Positions 7,006 to 16,131 of a stretch of 64,000 nucleotides of DNA are shown piece by piece. The notes under the pieces were generated by a model. It was not told the origin of the DNA, ran no database searches, and was given only the letters and a program-made list of their open reading frames with translations. Source of the stretch: Candidatus Saccharimonadota bacterium (GTDB lineage: Bacteria > Patescibacteriota > Saccharimonadia > Saccharimonadales > Saccharimonadaceae); the NCBI GenBank assembly GCA_017510445.1, contig JAFWNF010000002.1:52294-116293 (forward strand). The letters are read 5' to 3'. The first letter of the stretch is position 1. Each line of letters opens with the position of its first letter. The position numbers and the translations under genes were made by a program.

Positions 7006-7767
7006 ATGAATTATTTGATTGATTCACATTGTCATCTTCACGATCGCGAATTTTTCGAGGCTGAACAGGCTGAGAAAATGCTTGAAAATGCGAAGAAAAA
7101 CGGCGTAGAACAGATTGTTTGTATTGGTACAGGTATTGAAGATTCGATTGAAGCAAAAAAATTCGCGAAAAGACACAAAAATGTTTTTTGGACCTTTGGA
7201 ATTCATCCTGAATATGCAAAAAATCTAGAAGATTTCTCTTCTATCCTTAAAGATAATACCGACAAAAACCTTGTCGCAATCGGCGAAGTAGGCCTTGATT
7301 ATCATTACGAACCGTTTGATAAAAATGCCCAGATAAGACTTTTTGAAGAAATGTTGCAACTCGCAAAAGATAATAATCTCCCAGTTTGTTTTCATATCCG
7401 TGAGGCGTTTGAAGACTTTTTCGGAGTTATTGCTAATTTCCCCGAAATAAAGGGTGTTGTCCATTCTTTTACAGACAGCAAAAAAGTGTTGAAAAAGATT
7501 CTAGAAACGACAGATTTTTATGTCGGCGTCAACGGCCTTGCGACCTATTCTACCCTCCCTTTACCGCCCCTAGAGCGAATTATCCTAGAAACAGATGCTC
7601 CCTTCTTGACACCTGTGCCAAATCGTGGTAAAATAAACGAGTCAGCATATATCAAAGATATTGCCGATTGGTTATCAACAAAATTAGGAGTCTCTAGCGA
7701 CGAAGTCGCAGAAAAAACCACGAAAAATGTCCAGAAACTCTACAGACTTCCAAATCCCGAACTATGA
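7006..7767 (+). CDS. tatD: TatD-family metal-dependent deoxyribonuclease
   Basis: About 253 residues; TIM-barrel hydrolase of the TatD family (3'-5' DNase in characterised members). Metal ligands are visible: N-terminal DSHCHLHD, IGEVGLDYHYE, FHIREAF, VVHSFT and ETDAPFL. TATAAT ends at 6998, so an ATG at 7000 is too close to be transcribed from this promoter, and the second ATG at 7006 fits a leaderless start. The 3' end overlaps a possible small ORF (7727). The protein is at the short end of the family. Confidence 0.93.
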   Translation: MNYLIDSHCHLHDREFFEAEQAEKMLENAKKNGVEQIVCIGTGIEDSIEAKKFAKRHKNVFWTFGIHPEYAKNLEDFSSILKDNTDKNLVAIGEVGLDYHYEPFDKNAQIRLFEEMLQLAKDNNLPVCFHIREAFEDFFGVIANFPEIKGVVHSFTDSKKVLKKILETTDFYVGVNGLATYSTLPLPPLERIILETDAPFLTPVPNRGKINESAYIKDIADWLSTKLGVSSDEVAEKTTKNVQKLYRLPNPEL

Positions 7768-7861
7768 AATTGAGGAAAAACCTCAACCATTCGAGCTTTT
7801 TGATGAATTGAATGCTATTTCTGAGGAGATTGAATTATGCCGTCTCAAAGCAATCGGCTAA
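7727..7861 (+). CDS. possible small acidic protein overlapping two genes
   Basis: 44-codon frame from ATG at 7727 to TAA at 7859-7861. It overlaps the last 41 bases of tatD and the first 25 of the next gene. The product begins MSRNSTDFQIP and is acidic (EIEEKPQPFELFDEL, AISEEIELC). Composition looks protein-like and it bridges an otherwise empty 70-base gap, but there is no clear RBS. Possibly a coupling peptide, or chance. Confidence 0.35.
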   Translation: MSRNSTDFQIPNYEIEEKPQPFELFDELNAISEEIELCRLKAIG

Positions 7862-8277
7862 AAAATACCAGATCTTCAATCGATAAAACCCTTTTTCTCC
7901 CACTTGAGAAATTAAGGCTTAAATTTGAACAGTCAAATTTTCCATTATTCAAAAATCCTACCGTAAAACGTCCAACGATTATGCGCGATGACTTAATTAA
8001 CGCGGAATCTGAACTTGGACGTACAATTTTTGGCCCAGTTCCTGTCGGCCATCAACGTGAATTTTTCCAGTATACTAAAAATGTTTGGATGTGGCACGAA
8101 AACTGGACCGATCTCGGTAAAAGATACGAAATAACAATTCGTTACGAAGTTAGAAAAGACGGTGTCTATAAAAAGATCCAAGGCCACGGCTACCAAAAAA
8201 TCTCTGGCTCTGAACTTGAAAATTTCCGCAAAGCTCTTCATGCTTATCTCAAACTCGTCAAAGAAAAATTATATTAG
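7837..8277 (+). CDS. conserved hypothetical protein, 146 aa
   Basis: RBS GAGGAGA 8 bases before the ATG. Cytoplasmic and basic, with a distinctive core: SELGRTIFGPVPVGHQREFF followed by W-x-W-H-E-N-W and YEITIRYEVR-x-G-V-K. I recall similar proteins from Saccharibacteria genomes, but no function is known to me. Placed between tatD and the cysteine desulfurase and probably co-transcribed with tatD. Confidence 0.7.
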   Translation: MPSQSNRLKNTRSSIDKTLFLPLEKLRLKFEQSNFPLFKNPTVKRPTIMRDDLINAESELGRTIFGPVPVGHQREFFQYTKNVWMWHENWTDLGKRYEITIRYEVRKDGVYKKIQGHGYQKISGSELENFRKALHAYLKLVKEKLY

Positions 8278-8291
8278 GTTATAATAACAAT

Positions 8292-9431
8292 ATGATTTAT
8301 CTTGATCATGCTTCCGCCACGCCAGTTTCGAAAAAGGTTCTCGATTCGATGTTGCCTTTCTTTTCTGACGAGTTTTTTAACCCTTCTGCGCCTTATATTT
8401 CAGCTAAAAAAGTCCAAGGACTTTATGAAGAAGCAAAAAGCAAAATTGCGCACGCAATCGGCGCAAAATCTCCTGATCTTGTGATTACTTCTGGAGCAAC
8501 CGAAGCGACAAATTTAGCTTTCACCGCCGTATCGAAAAAAGTTTTGGTTCTCGAAACTGAACATCAATCCGTGCTTGAGACGGCAAAAAACTACGATTTT
8601 GAAACAATCAAAGTTGATCATACAGGACTCATTGACCTAGATGATTTGCGAAAAAAACTCGACGAAAATGTTGAGCTAGTATCAGTTTCTCTCGCCAACA
8701 ACGAAATCGGCACAATCCAACCAATTGCCGAAATTTCCGAAATAATCCGCGCCGAGCGTCAAAATCGTCTCAAAAACGGCATAAAAACACCACTATATCT
8801 TCATTCTGATGCTTCTCAGGCTCTAAATCTTATCGACATTAATGTCGCCCGTCTCGGTGTTGACCTTTTGACAATTAATTCCGCGAAGATTTATGGCCCG
8901 AAGGGCGTAGGTGCGCTTTATGTCGCACATGGTGTAAAACTTAAACCGATCGTCTATGGAGGCGGTCAAGAAAACGGTCTGCGTTCAGGCACGGAAAACG
9001 TGCCGGCCGTGATTGGTTTTGCGACTGCGATTGAGGAAGCGAAAAAACATTTGAACGGTAATAAAAAACTCTACACAGAATTCTCTAACCTTTTCCAAAA
9101 AGAAATTAAAGACGCAGAAATTGAACCGATTTTTCTCGGTAATAAAAAACATCGCCTTATGAACTTTTGCTCAGTTTCGTTTCCGGGGATTGATGCCGAA
9201 AGGCTGATTTATAAACTCGAGGACAAAGAAATTTATCTTTCGACTGGCGCCGCTTGTGCAGCATCAAAAGGCAAAAAATCTCACGTTCTAAAAGCAATTG
9301 GTTTGTCTGATGAAGAAATCGCCGGTTCGCTCCGCATATCTTTTGGCGCTCTAAATTCTAAAGAAGATATCAAAATCGCCGTAAAAGAAATCAAACAAGC
9401 TATAAAAGAAGAAATCGAAAGACAAAAATAA
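8292..9431 (+). CDS. cysteine desulfurase (NifS/IscS family)
   Basis: 379-residue PLP enzyme that takes sulfur from cysteine as a persulfide. Motifs: YLDHASATPVS at the N-terminus, TSGATEATNLA, ETEHQSVL (His stacking on PLP), SDASQA, the PLP lysine in NSAKIYGPKGVGALYV, RSGTENVPA, and the mobile catalytic Cys in STGAACAASKGKKSHVL. With MnmA at 10748 it can supply sulfur for 2-thiouridine in tRNA; no IscU or Fe-S scaffold is nearby. A TATAAT ends 6 bases before the ATG, so it is leaderless. Confidence 0.95.
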   Translation: MIYLDHASATPVSKKVLDSMLPFFSDEFFNPSAPYISAKKVQGLYEEAKSKIAHAIGAKSPDLVITSGATEATNLAFTAVSKKVLVLETEHQSVLETAKNYDFETIKVDHTGLIDLDDLRKKLDENVELVSVSLANNEIGTIQPIAEISEIIRAERQNRLKNGIKTPLYLHSDASQALNLIDINVARLGVDLLTINSAKIYGPKGVGALYVAHGVKLKPIVYGGGQENGLRSGTENVPAVIGFATAIEEAKKHLNGNKKLYTEFSNLFQKEIKDAEIEPIFLGNKKHRLMNFCSVSFPGIDAERLIYKLEDKEIYLSTGAACAASKGKKSHVLKAIGLSDEEIAGSLRISFGALNSKEDIKIAVKEIKQAIKEEIERQK

Positions 9432-9458
9432 CTCCCCAAAGCTGGGGAGATATTTTTT
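9432..9458. terminator. terminator between convergent genes
   Basis: CTCCCC, AAAGCT, GGGGAG then ATATTTTTT. It starts right after the desulfurase stop and touches the 3' end of the convergent kinase gene. Confidence 0.85.
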
Positions 9459-10614
9459 AAAGGAGCATTTTTGCGTGTTCAAGCATGACTTCCGTTTCGT
9501 TTGTTCGGATGACGAAAACAGCTTTCGAGCCGGGTCCTGCTATATTTGCGACGCCGTGGGAATAATGATAGGATTCATTTTTCCCGTCTTCGATGCAAAA
9601 TCCGAGGAAACCAAGTCCGAACACAAGGTCTTTTCTGAACTTATAGTTTCTCTCAGAAATTGTTGCCGTCAGAACGAGCGCATCTACACCGCCCATTGAG
9701 GCTGACATTTTTCCGACTTCCTGCTGAATACGATAGATAAATTTTTCGTAGGCGAAAGCCGAATAAACATCCGAAAAGCGACCAACGTCAATGTCTCGAA
9801 AATCATTAGAGCCGGCGATGCCGAGCAGTCCACATTCTTGATTCAGCCATTTTTCCATTTCCTCGTCAGAAAAGCCCTTGGCGCGTTTTAACGCGAAAAC
9901 AGCAGACGGATCAATATCTCCGCACCGAGTCGCCATCAAGACGCCCTCAAGCGGGGTATAACCCATCGTCGTTTCAACGCTTCTGCCGTTTTTGATTGCG
10001 GTAACAGAAACACCCGAACCGATATGACAAACAACCAGTTTGTCAGGCAACATGCCTATTCTTTTCAGTTGCTGAACGACTGATTCGTTCGAAAGTCCGT
10101 GCGCGCCATAGCGTTTAATCTGATGCGCATCAGCGAATTCGAGCGAGAATCCATAATACTTTGAAACATCAGGACGGCTAGCATGGAATTTTGAATCGGA
10201 AATTAACGCGATTTTTACGTCAGGGAACGCATTTCTTAGAGTGTTAATTTCGTGCAGAGTAATCGGAGCATGAAGCGGAGTACGCGCGCCGTCTCTTTCG
10301 AGCATTCTGATACATTCGTCGTCGACAATATGATCTTCAACAAAATAGTCGCCAGTTGCGACGATTCGAATCAGAATCATGTCGACTTCAAGCGAGGGAT
10401 CAATTTCCTTCAAAATATGCTGAAGGGCGTTTCCGGAATTTTCCATTTCACAATATTTTCCGTGGAATAATCTTTCTTTGCCAGTAGTATCAGTTACGGC
10501 GCAATAGGGGATTCCGCCATTAGGGTCGAAGAAAAAACTCAAAATTTCTTTGTCTTGGTGAAAAAGTGAGTATTTTCTGGAATTTGACCCTGGATTTGAA
10601 ACAAGGACAAACAC
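9457..10614 (-). CDS. divergent acetate kinase family protein
   Basis: 385 residues of the ASKHA acetate/butyrate kinase family; acetate kinase would yield ATP from acetyl phosphate. Recognisable: N-terminal VSNPGSNSRKYSLF, APLHAPITL, DSKFHA (equivalent of DTAFH), YGAHGLS, VCHIGSGVSV and TTMGYTPLEGVLMATRCGDIDP with its catalytic Arg. The RVVHGG motif is reduced to RIVATG and the FTAGIGEN region is unrecognisable (ATISERN), so substrate or activity may have shifted. GTG start after AAGGAGGTG. Promoter TTTACT-17-TATAAT at 10684-10656. Confidence 0.8.
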   Translation of the reverse strand: MFVLVSNPGSNSRKYSLFHQDKEILSFFFDPNGGIPYCAVTDTTGKERLFHGKYCEMENSGNALQHILKEIDPSLEVDMILIRIVATGDYFVEDHIVDDECIRMLERDGARTPLHAPITLHEINTLRNAFPDVKIALISDSKFHASRPDVSKYYGFSLEFADAHQIKRYGAHGLSNESVVQQLKRIGMLPDKLVVCHIGSGVSVTAIKNGRSVETTMGYTPLEGVLMATRCGDIDPSAVFALKRAKGFSDEEMEKWLNQECGLLGIAGSNDFRDIDVGRFSDVYSAFAYEKFIYRIQQEVGKMSASMGGVDALVLTATISERNYKFRKDLVFGLGFLGFCIEDGKNESYHYSHGVANIAGPGSKAVFVIRTNETEVMLEHAKMLL

Positions 10615-10655
10615 ACTTTACACCTCCTTTTTAAATTTCGTGTGTGAGCTTTTAA

Positions 10656-10684
10656 ATTATAACAAAAAACTGATAAAAAGTAAA
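10656..10684 (-). promoter_or_regulatory. promoter of the acetate kinase-like gene
   Basis: On the minus strand TTTACT, 17 bases, TATAAT, followed by a leader of about 35 bases and an AAGGAGGTG Shine-Dalgarno. Unlike most neighbours this gene has a conventional leader. Confidence 0.65.
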
Positions 10685-10747
10685 TTATAACTCTAGAAAA
10701 ACGCACTAAAGTCAACAATTAATTAATAATTATGGTATAATAAAAAC

Positions 10748-11773
10748 ATGAAAACTGTGTATCTTGGTATGTCTGGCGGTGTCGATTCTTCCGTTTCGGC
10801 TGTACTTTTGAAGGAGCAGGGCTATAACGTCGTTGGCGTTTATATGAAAAACTGGTCCAAAGACCTCCCAGGAATGAAATGCCCTTGGGCGGAGGACCTC
10901 GCTGACGCGAAACGTGTTGCCGTGAAACTCGGTATTGATTTTAAAGTTTTTGATTTCGAAAAAGACTACAAACAAAAAGTCGTGGACTATATGCTCTCTG
11001 AATTCAAAAAAGGCCGCACCCCAAACCCTGACATCATGTGCAACCAAGAAATAAAGTTTAAACTCTTCTACGAAGTCGCCCGCGAACAAGGCGCCGACCT
11101 TATTGCTACCGGCCATTACGCAAGAACCGACGGGAAAAACCTTCTTCGTGCCGTGGACGAAAATAAGGACCAAACCTACTTCCTTTATAGAATCAGCGAA
11201 GAAGCTCTCGCTCACACGCTTTTCCCAATCGGCGACATGAAAAAACCAGACGTCAAAAAGCTAGCCGAAGAAAAAGGCTTAAAGAATGCCTATAAAAAAG
11301 AGTCCATGGGTGTTTGCTTTGTTGGCGACGTTGGCATGAAAGATTTCCTGCGCGAATATATCGAAGAAAAACCAGGCGAAATTCGCGAAATCGAAACCGA
11401 AAAAATTCTTGGTTTTCATGACGGCGCGATTTTCTATACCATCGGCCAACGCCACGGTTTGAACGTCGGCGGAGGTTTGCCTTATTATGTCGTGAAAAAA
11501 GATTTAGAAAAGAATATCGTCTATGTTTCAAAAAATCTCAACGAAAAAAATCTCTGGGTAGACGAAATCGAACTCGAAGATTTATTTATTCGCGGGGAAT
11601 TGCCAAAGACTGGCGAAATTGAAATCCGCATTCGCCATCGCGCTCCGCTTATCCCAGCTAAATTCGACGAAGGAAGAGTGATTCTAAAAGAAAAAATCAA
11701 ACGCCCAGCCTCCGGCCAATCCATCGTCTTCTATTCCGGTGACACCTGCCTCGGCGGTGGAATCGTGAAATAA
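10748..11773 (+). CDS. mnmA: tRNA-specific 2-thiouridylase MnmA
   Basis: 341 residues. ATP-dependent thiolation of U34 in Lys, Glu and Gln tRNAs; tRNA-Lys(UUU) in this window is a substrate class. P-loop GMSGGVDSSVSAVLL at residue 7, catalytic Cys pair in NPDIMCNQEIKF and SMGVCFVG, ATGHYAR, and the beta-barrel C-terminal domain (RHRAPLIPA). Slightly short (usual 360-370). TATAAT ends 6 bases before the ATG, predicting a leaderless mRNA. Sulfur probably comes from the desulfurase at 8292. Confidence 0.96.
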   Translation: MKTVYLGMSGGVDSSVSAVLLKEQGYNVVGVYMKNWSKDLPGMKCPWAEDLADAKRVAVKLGIDFKVFDFEKDYKQKVVDYMLSEFKKGRTPNPDIMCNQEIKFKLFYEVAREQGADLIATGHYARTDGKNLLRAVDENKDQTYFLYRISEEALAHTLFPIGDMKKPDVKKLAEEKGLKNAYKKESMGVCFVGDVGMKDFLREYIEEKPGEIREIETEKILGFHDGAIFYTIGQRHGLNVGGGLPYYVVKKDLEKNIVYVSKNLNEKNLWVDEIELEDLFIRGELPKTGEIEIRIRHRAPLIPAKFDEGRVILKEKIKRPASGQSIVFYSGDTCLGGGIVK

Positions 11774-11788
11774 AACAACAAGTCCCCA

Positions 11789-11845
11789 CCCCTTCAAAGA
11801 AGGGGTTTATCTTCCCATTATACCACAAGCTTTTTAATTTGTCAA
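11789..11845 (-). promoter_or_regulatory. orphan promoter-hairpin element (copy K)
   Basis: Read on the minus strand: TTGACA (11845-11840), 17 bases, TATAAT (11822-11817), GGGAAGATAA, then CCCCTT/AAGGGG hairpin at 11805-11789. It points into the 3' end of mnmA with no gene in front, and on the plus strand the hairpin can end mnmA. It closely resembles a segment inside rluB at 20641-20700. Confidence 0.65.
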
Positions 11846-11873
11846 GTAGGGTGCATTTTTTTAGCATATATGA

Positions 11874-12050
11874 TACAATTTAAATGTCCAATTACAATTT
11901 ATATTTTTGTGCAAACAGCGCGAAATAGCCTAGAAGCAGGCACTGACCGGCTCATAAGGCTGTTTCTGAAAAGATATGGATTGTGAATTGGACACCGCGT
12001 CGGTGTCTGCTTTTATTATTGGGACTCCGATGATAAAAAAGGAGCTCTCT
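11874..12050 (+). promoter_or_regulatory. structured leader with terminator, riboswitch-like
   Basis: Extended -10 TGA-TACAAT at 11874-11879. The RNA expected from about 11886 starts with GTCCAATT-ACAAT, complementary to ATTGT-g-AATTGGAC at 11980-11993 (13 bp with one bulge). Inside are AAACAGC/GCTGTTT (11913-11919 with 11959-11965) and GCCT/AGGC. The 3' strand of the long stem overlaps the 5' arm of a terminator: GACACCG-CGT-CGGTGTC (11991-12007) then TGCTTTTATTATT. The two folds are mutually exclusive at three bases. The RBS AAAGGAG follows. I match no known aptamer. Confidence 0.6.
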
Positions 12051-15000
12051 ATGGTAAGAAAAAAAATAATATCAATCTCCAGAATACTTGTTGCAGTATT
12101 TCTTTTATTGGAAACAGTGTTTCCAATTTTTAATATACGAAGCCACGAAACAAACGCTGCTTGTGCTGGTCTATGCCTTTTTTTGGGTATAGAAAATAAC
12201 GAAATACAACAAGGTAATAAAACGATAAGATTGGACAATGGTATTTTTGTCATAGATGATTCGCCTGAGCCAATTAGTGCGACGCTAACTGTTCGCTCTG
12301 GTATGTATGATTCGCCGAAGATTTATATATTCGGCGCAACCGAACAGATTGAGCTCATTCCGACAACAGAAGAAATCCAAATTCCAGTTACGATTATCCC
12401 TGAGTTAAAAAATGGCCACTATTCAGCAATTATATCAGTCGGCGCGGACGGAGAATATGAGGAAGGCGCATATTTTTATTTTATAAGTCAACAAATAGCA
12501 GACGGATTAGATTTAACCAGTGATGGTTTTAAGTTATCTGTAGGACCAAATGCAATTCTAAATAATGAAACGCATGCTGTAAGGAAATATGACCACGCCA
12601 ATGATATTTATTATTATGAGGTAGAAAGCTTTGCTGATTTATACGCAACATACGTAGGCTTATACCTGTGCGACCAAGATAATCAATGTAGTAATGAAGA
12701 CGATGGATATACATATACATTGAATACAAATGGTTATAGCTCAGAGTTTAGTAATTTAGACGGATATAGAAGTGACACCACGATACAATTAAGTCCAACC
12801 CTAGACAACGACTTTCTTTCTAATTTGGGTTATTATTCTGTGTCCTTTTCAGTTCTCAGAGATGGTAACGTCGATATACCTTTTTGGGCACTTAATAGAA
12901 TAAGCACACTAAATCACCAACTTACCAAACAATCGCAGCTTGCTTTTAAACTCAAAGACTCAATCGAGCCGAATTATGTAGATAAAAACACGGTTAATCT
13001 TAACTCGGTTCAACTTCTTAGAAACGACGAGGAAATTGCTGGGGAGAATGGGATTTATTTCCTAAATGACTTGCAAGATTATAATTCTTTCACCGTTCGT
13101 TTTAACTATGACTGTGGAGAGGAAAACCTTTATTGCGACGGAATTGGTTCTTACATAGTTGTTGAATCTGAAGATAGGAATGAAGACGTTTATTATGGAA
13201 ATAACGATGGCGATTGGTTAGGGTTTAACCCAGACGAAATGACATTAAATTTTGAAACTGGCTTCGCTGACTATACCTATACAACAAATTTAAAGTATAA
13301 AACCTTTGAATATAACTCAGAAACAAATCAATGGGATATTCCTGTGAGCTCAGAAATTTTAGCAACTAGAACTATTACTATTCGAACGACAATCGAAGCC
13401 CTACTAAATGCGGGGCTTTTGAGAGAACAATTTAATATCGTTTCAGTTTCTCAGGGAGGCGAAGTTCTTGAACGAAAATATGATGAAACGAATGACTTAT
13501 ATTATTATGAGACTCCAAAAAGCGGAGCAATAGTTCAAGTCGAAGTTGGTGTGAATTTTCTTAAAGGCGGTCATATATACACAATAGACAGTGACGAAAC
13601 GAAACAGCAATTCACTTCAGAAGACAACGGAAAAAGCAAAATCGTTGAAATGTCTCCATATTTCTCTTCCGGTGATCAATATTCGGATCTAGGATACCAA
13701 AGAATGTACCTCTCATTCTATAGGGATAATTATGAAGAATGGTTCGGTATAAATTTAGATAAGCAAGTATTTTTAAAGCCAATAAGTGTTGCGTCTGATA
13801 AAATCGAGATTATTTCTATTAGCCAAAACGGAGAAGAACTAGAATATTCTAATGGAAAATATAAGACCCCTATCTATTCCGAGCAGATTCTAATAACATA
13901 TAAATTGACCGGACTAGAAATCGGAAAAAAATATGAAAGCCATGCGTTTGTTGATAGCTACAACGGGCCAACCGATTCATTTACCGCTGATGCGACAGAA
14001 AAAACTCTAACAAAACAAATTACACTAAACAATATTAAAAAACAAAATAACATTTCAATTACAGCCTCAGAAGTAGATGACTATGGGGAAGGGAATTATT
14101 ATCAATGGTTGACGATTCCAACAGAAATCATTGATCCGAATTTCATTGAACTCGGGACAATCATAATCGACAGCGTAAGGCAGAATGGAACAGAGATTAT
14201 ACCGACATTAACGGGTGAATATGATTGGGAAAAAGGATACTCTTTTGAATTAAATGATGTTGAAGACTATGAAATTAGCTTCCATACCGACCAAGCTATG
14301 GATGATCTTGAATACCAAATCGGTTTCACACTTGATTTCAACAATAAAAAAATAACCGCGAGTGGCAGTGAATTAAAAAGTGGCATAACATTCTCGAACG
14401 AGCCAATTTACAACGATTCGGAGAGCAGACGATTATATATTGGGGCATATTATGAAGTTAATAATATGAATACGATCAACTTAGAATACGAATATAATGA
14501 CGTCGACACAGTGTACTTCAATTTTATCGAAGATGAAACTTTGCCGAGATTTAATATAAATCTAAAGTACTTTAATCAATCGAGTCTTGAAGCATGGAAA
14601 ATCAGTCCTAAATACCATAATGAGAATAATCCCCTGATCCTTAATATCTCCGGCGCACACTATAACGACAACGAGAACTACAACGTAAGTATAAAAATCC
14701 ACAAAGCTGGACAAGAAATTTATTCGAAAGATGTTTCCATAAGCGGTAGGGATTTGAACAATGGTAAAGATATTACCCTAGAGAATTTTGTTATGCAACT
14801 TCCGATGCTAGACGAAATATTAGGCTACGAGAATGGAGATAGTCGTATCGGATACTATTTTGATGTCGAAATTGACGGTAACACTCATTCGATAGAAGGA
14901 ATGGCTGGTTATGATGGTTGGATAAAAACTGCTACGATACACGAAAATGGCGAATTCAATGCAATAGGATTTGGCGGAGGTGCCGGCGGACCGAATATGC

Positions 15001-16130
15001 AATTTCAGGGTATGTCTCTAAGTGAAACGGCATTTAATAATAAGTCTATCACGATGTACTATGTAACTGAAGATTATGACGATCAAAAAACTTACGGATA
15101 TGAATTATACTATGGGCAGGGAGAGACATCTGTTTTAGAGACATCGGCGATGATCCAAAACGGCGAAAAAATCGCTGAAGGTACTATGACCGGCGAAGAA
15201 CTGAATAATGGCGTTTTGAAATTTAACGTAAAGAACACCAGAAGCTATGATACGCCGATGTATGTTTTAGTACTTAAAGAAAACGATAAAATAGCTAATA
15301 TTGTTGCGACTACTTACACTCTTTGGGATGGTGCCGGAGTTTATTCTGTTCTTCCAAAGGGAACCAAAGATCTTTATCTTGGTCAAATTGAGAGTTGGTA
15401 TATATCGCCAAAAGAAAACGATATAGACATAAAGCTTACAGGTGTGAATTTCGAGGATGATAAACAGTACATAATTGAAGCCGCTATTAACGGTTCAAAA
15501 GACGGAAGTTCGTGGCCTAGATGTTTTGATGAAGACATTATAAAAACGAAACAAATCAAAGGGTCCGAGTTAAATTCAGGCATTGACGCTATAGAGATCA
15601 AATATAATGAAGTAAAAACTTGTGACGATGTCTATATTAATATTCGCGTTACGGATTCTGACCAAAATAGATATCAAGGGACCTATGTCGATATAAGTTT
15701 CCAAGACATCAACGATTATTTCGAAACAGAGAACGGAATTGTTATTAATAACGGCAGGAGCAGAATAAAAAGTATAGTTACTAGCGTTAAGAACTTGATT
15801 CAAAAGAATAAAATTATAAATGACGGTCTGCTAAAAGTATTTAAAGATGGCGAGGAATTTACTGGGAATGTCGGAACTGGCATGGTTGCAAGGATCCTTG
15901 ACAAGTTTGGTCGCGCAATTGTTGATATGGACATGGTTGTTCAGGGCGATGCAAATGGTGATGGCATTATGGGCATTATAGACTATATCAAAATAAAGAA
16001 AGATATTATGGATACAGAAAAGTTTACAGATGGCAGTGTTTTCTTTGAGGCTGCCGATATGAATGAAAATAACAAAATTGATATTCTAGACTACATAAAA
16101 ATTAGAAAAGCAATTATGGAGGAAGAATAA
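12051..16130 (+). CDS. giant secreted surface protein with C-terminal dockerin-like repeats
   Basis: 1359 residues. ATG at 12051, with GGAG 6 bases upstream, gives a clean signal peptide (VRKKIISISRILVAVFLLLETVFPIF). The long body is acidic, rich in Tyr/Asn/Asp, and built of repeated beta-sandwich-like modules; several contain SVSQGG-E or SISQNGEEL turns and YYYE strands. At the C-terminus are two calcium-loop repeats typical of dockerin: GDANGDGIMGIIDYIKIKKDIM and AADMNENNKIDILDYIKIRKAIM. No enzymatic motif seen. Co-transcribed with the anchored protein 1 base downstream, which may be its surface partner. Confidence 0.8.
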   Translation: MVRKKIISISRILVAVFLLLETVFPIFNIRSHETNAACAGLCLFLGIENNEIQQGNKTIRLDNGIFVIDDSPEPISATLTVRSGMYDSPKIYIFGATEQIELIPTTEEIQIPVTIIPELKNGHYSAIISVGADGEYEEGAYFYFISQQIADGLDLTSDGFKLSVGPNAILNNETHAVRKYDHANDIYYYEVESFADLYATYVGLYLCDQDNQCSNEDDGYTYTLNTNGYSSEFSNLDGYRSDTTIQLSPTLDNDFLSNLGYYSVSFSVLRDGNVDIPFWALNRISTLNHQLTKQSQLAFKLKDSIEPNYVDKNTVNLNSVQLLRNDEEIAGENGIYFLNDLQDYNSFTVRFNYDCGEENLYCDGIGSYIVVESEDRNEDVYYGNNDGDWLGFNPDEMTLNFETGFADYTYTTNLKYKTFEYNSETNQWDIPVSSEILATRTITIRTTIEALLNAGLLREQFNIVSVSQGGEVLERKYDETNDLYYYETPKSGAIVQVEVGVNFLKGGHIYTIDSDETKQQFTSEDNGKSKIVEMSPYFSSGDQYSDLGYQRMYLSFYRDNYEEWFGINLDKQVFLKPISVASDKIEIISISQNGEELEYSNGKYKTPIYSEQILITYKLTGLEIGKKYESHAFVDSYNGPTDSFTADATEKTLTKQITLNNIKKQNNISITASEVDDYGEGNYYQWLTIPTEIIDPNFIELGTIIIDSVRQNGTEIIPTLTGEYDWEKGYSFELNDVEDYEISFHTDQAMDDLEYQIGFTLDFNNKKITASGSELKSGITFSNEPIYNDSESRRLYIGAYYEVNNMNTINLEYEYNDVDTVYFNFIEDETLPRFNINLKYFNQSSLEAWKISPKYHNENNPLILNISGAHYNDNENYNVSIKIHKAGQEIYSKDVSISGRDLNNGKDITLENFVMQLPMLDEILGYENGDSRIGYYFDVEIDGNTHSIEGMAGYDGWIKTATIHENGEFNAIGFGGGAGGPNMQFQGMSLSETAFNNKSITMYYVTEDYDDQKTYGYELYYGQGETSVLETSAMIQNGEKIAEGTMTGEELNNGVLKFNVKNTRSYDTPMYVLVLKENDKIANIVATTYTLWDGAGVYSVLPKGTKDLYLGQIESWYISPKENDIDIKLTGVNFEDDKQYIIEAAINGSKDGSSWPRCFDEDIIKTKQIKGSELNSGIDAIEIKYNEVKTCDDVYINIRVTDSDQNRYQGTYVDISFQDINDYFETENGIVINNGRSRIKSIVTSVKNLIQKNKIINDGLLKVFKDGEEFTGNVGTGMVARILDKFGRAIVDMDMVVQGDANGDGIMGIIDYIKIKKDIMDTEKFTDGSVFFEAADMNENNKIDILDYIKIRKAIMEEE

Positions 16131-16131
16131 A

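Noticed and set aside
11976-12050. 25-residue N-terminal extension of the giant surface protein
   Set aside because: It would be encoded by the terminator hairpin of the leader and would bury the signal peptide; an RBS precedes 12051.
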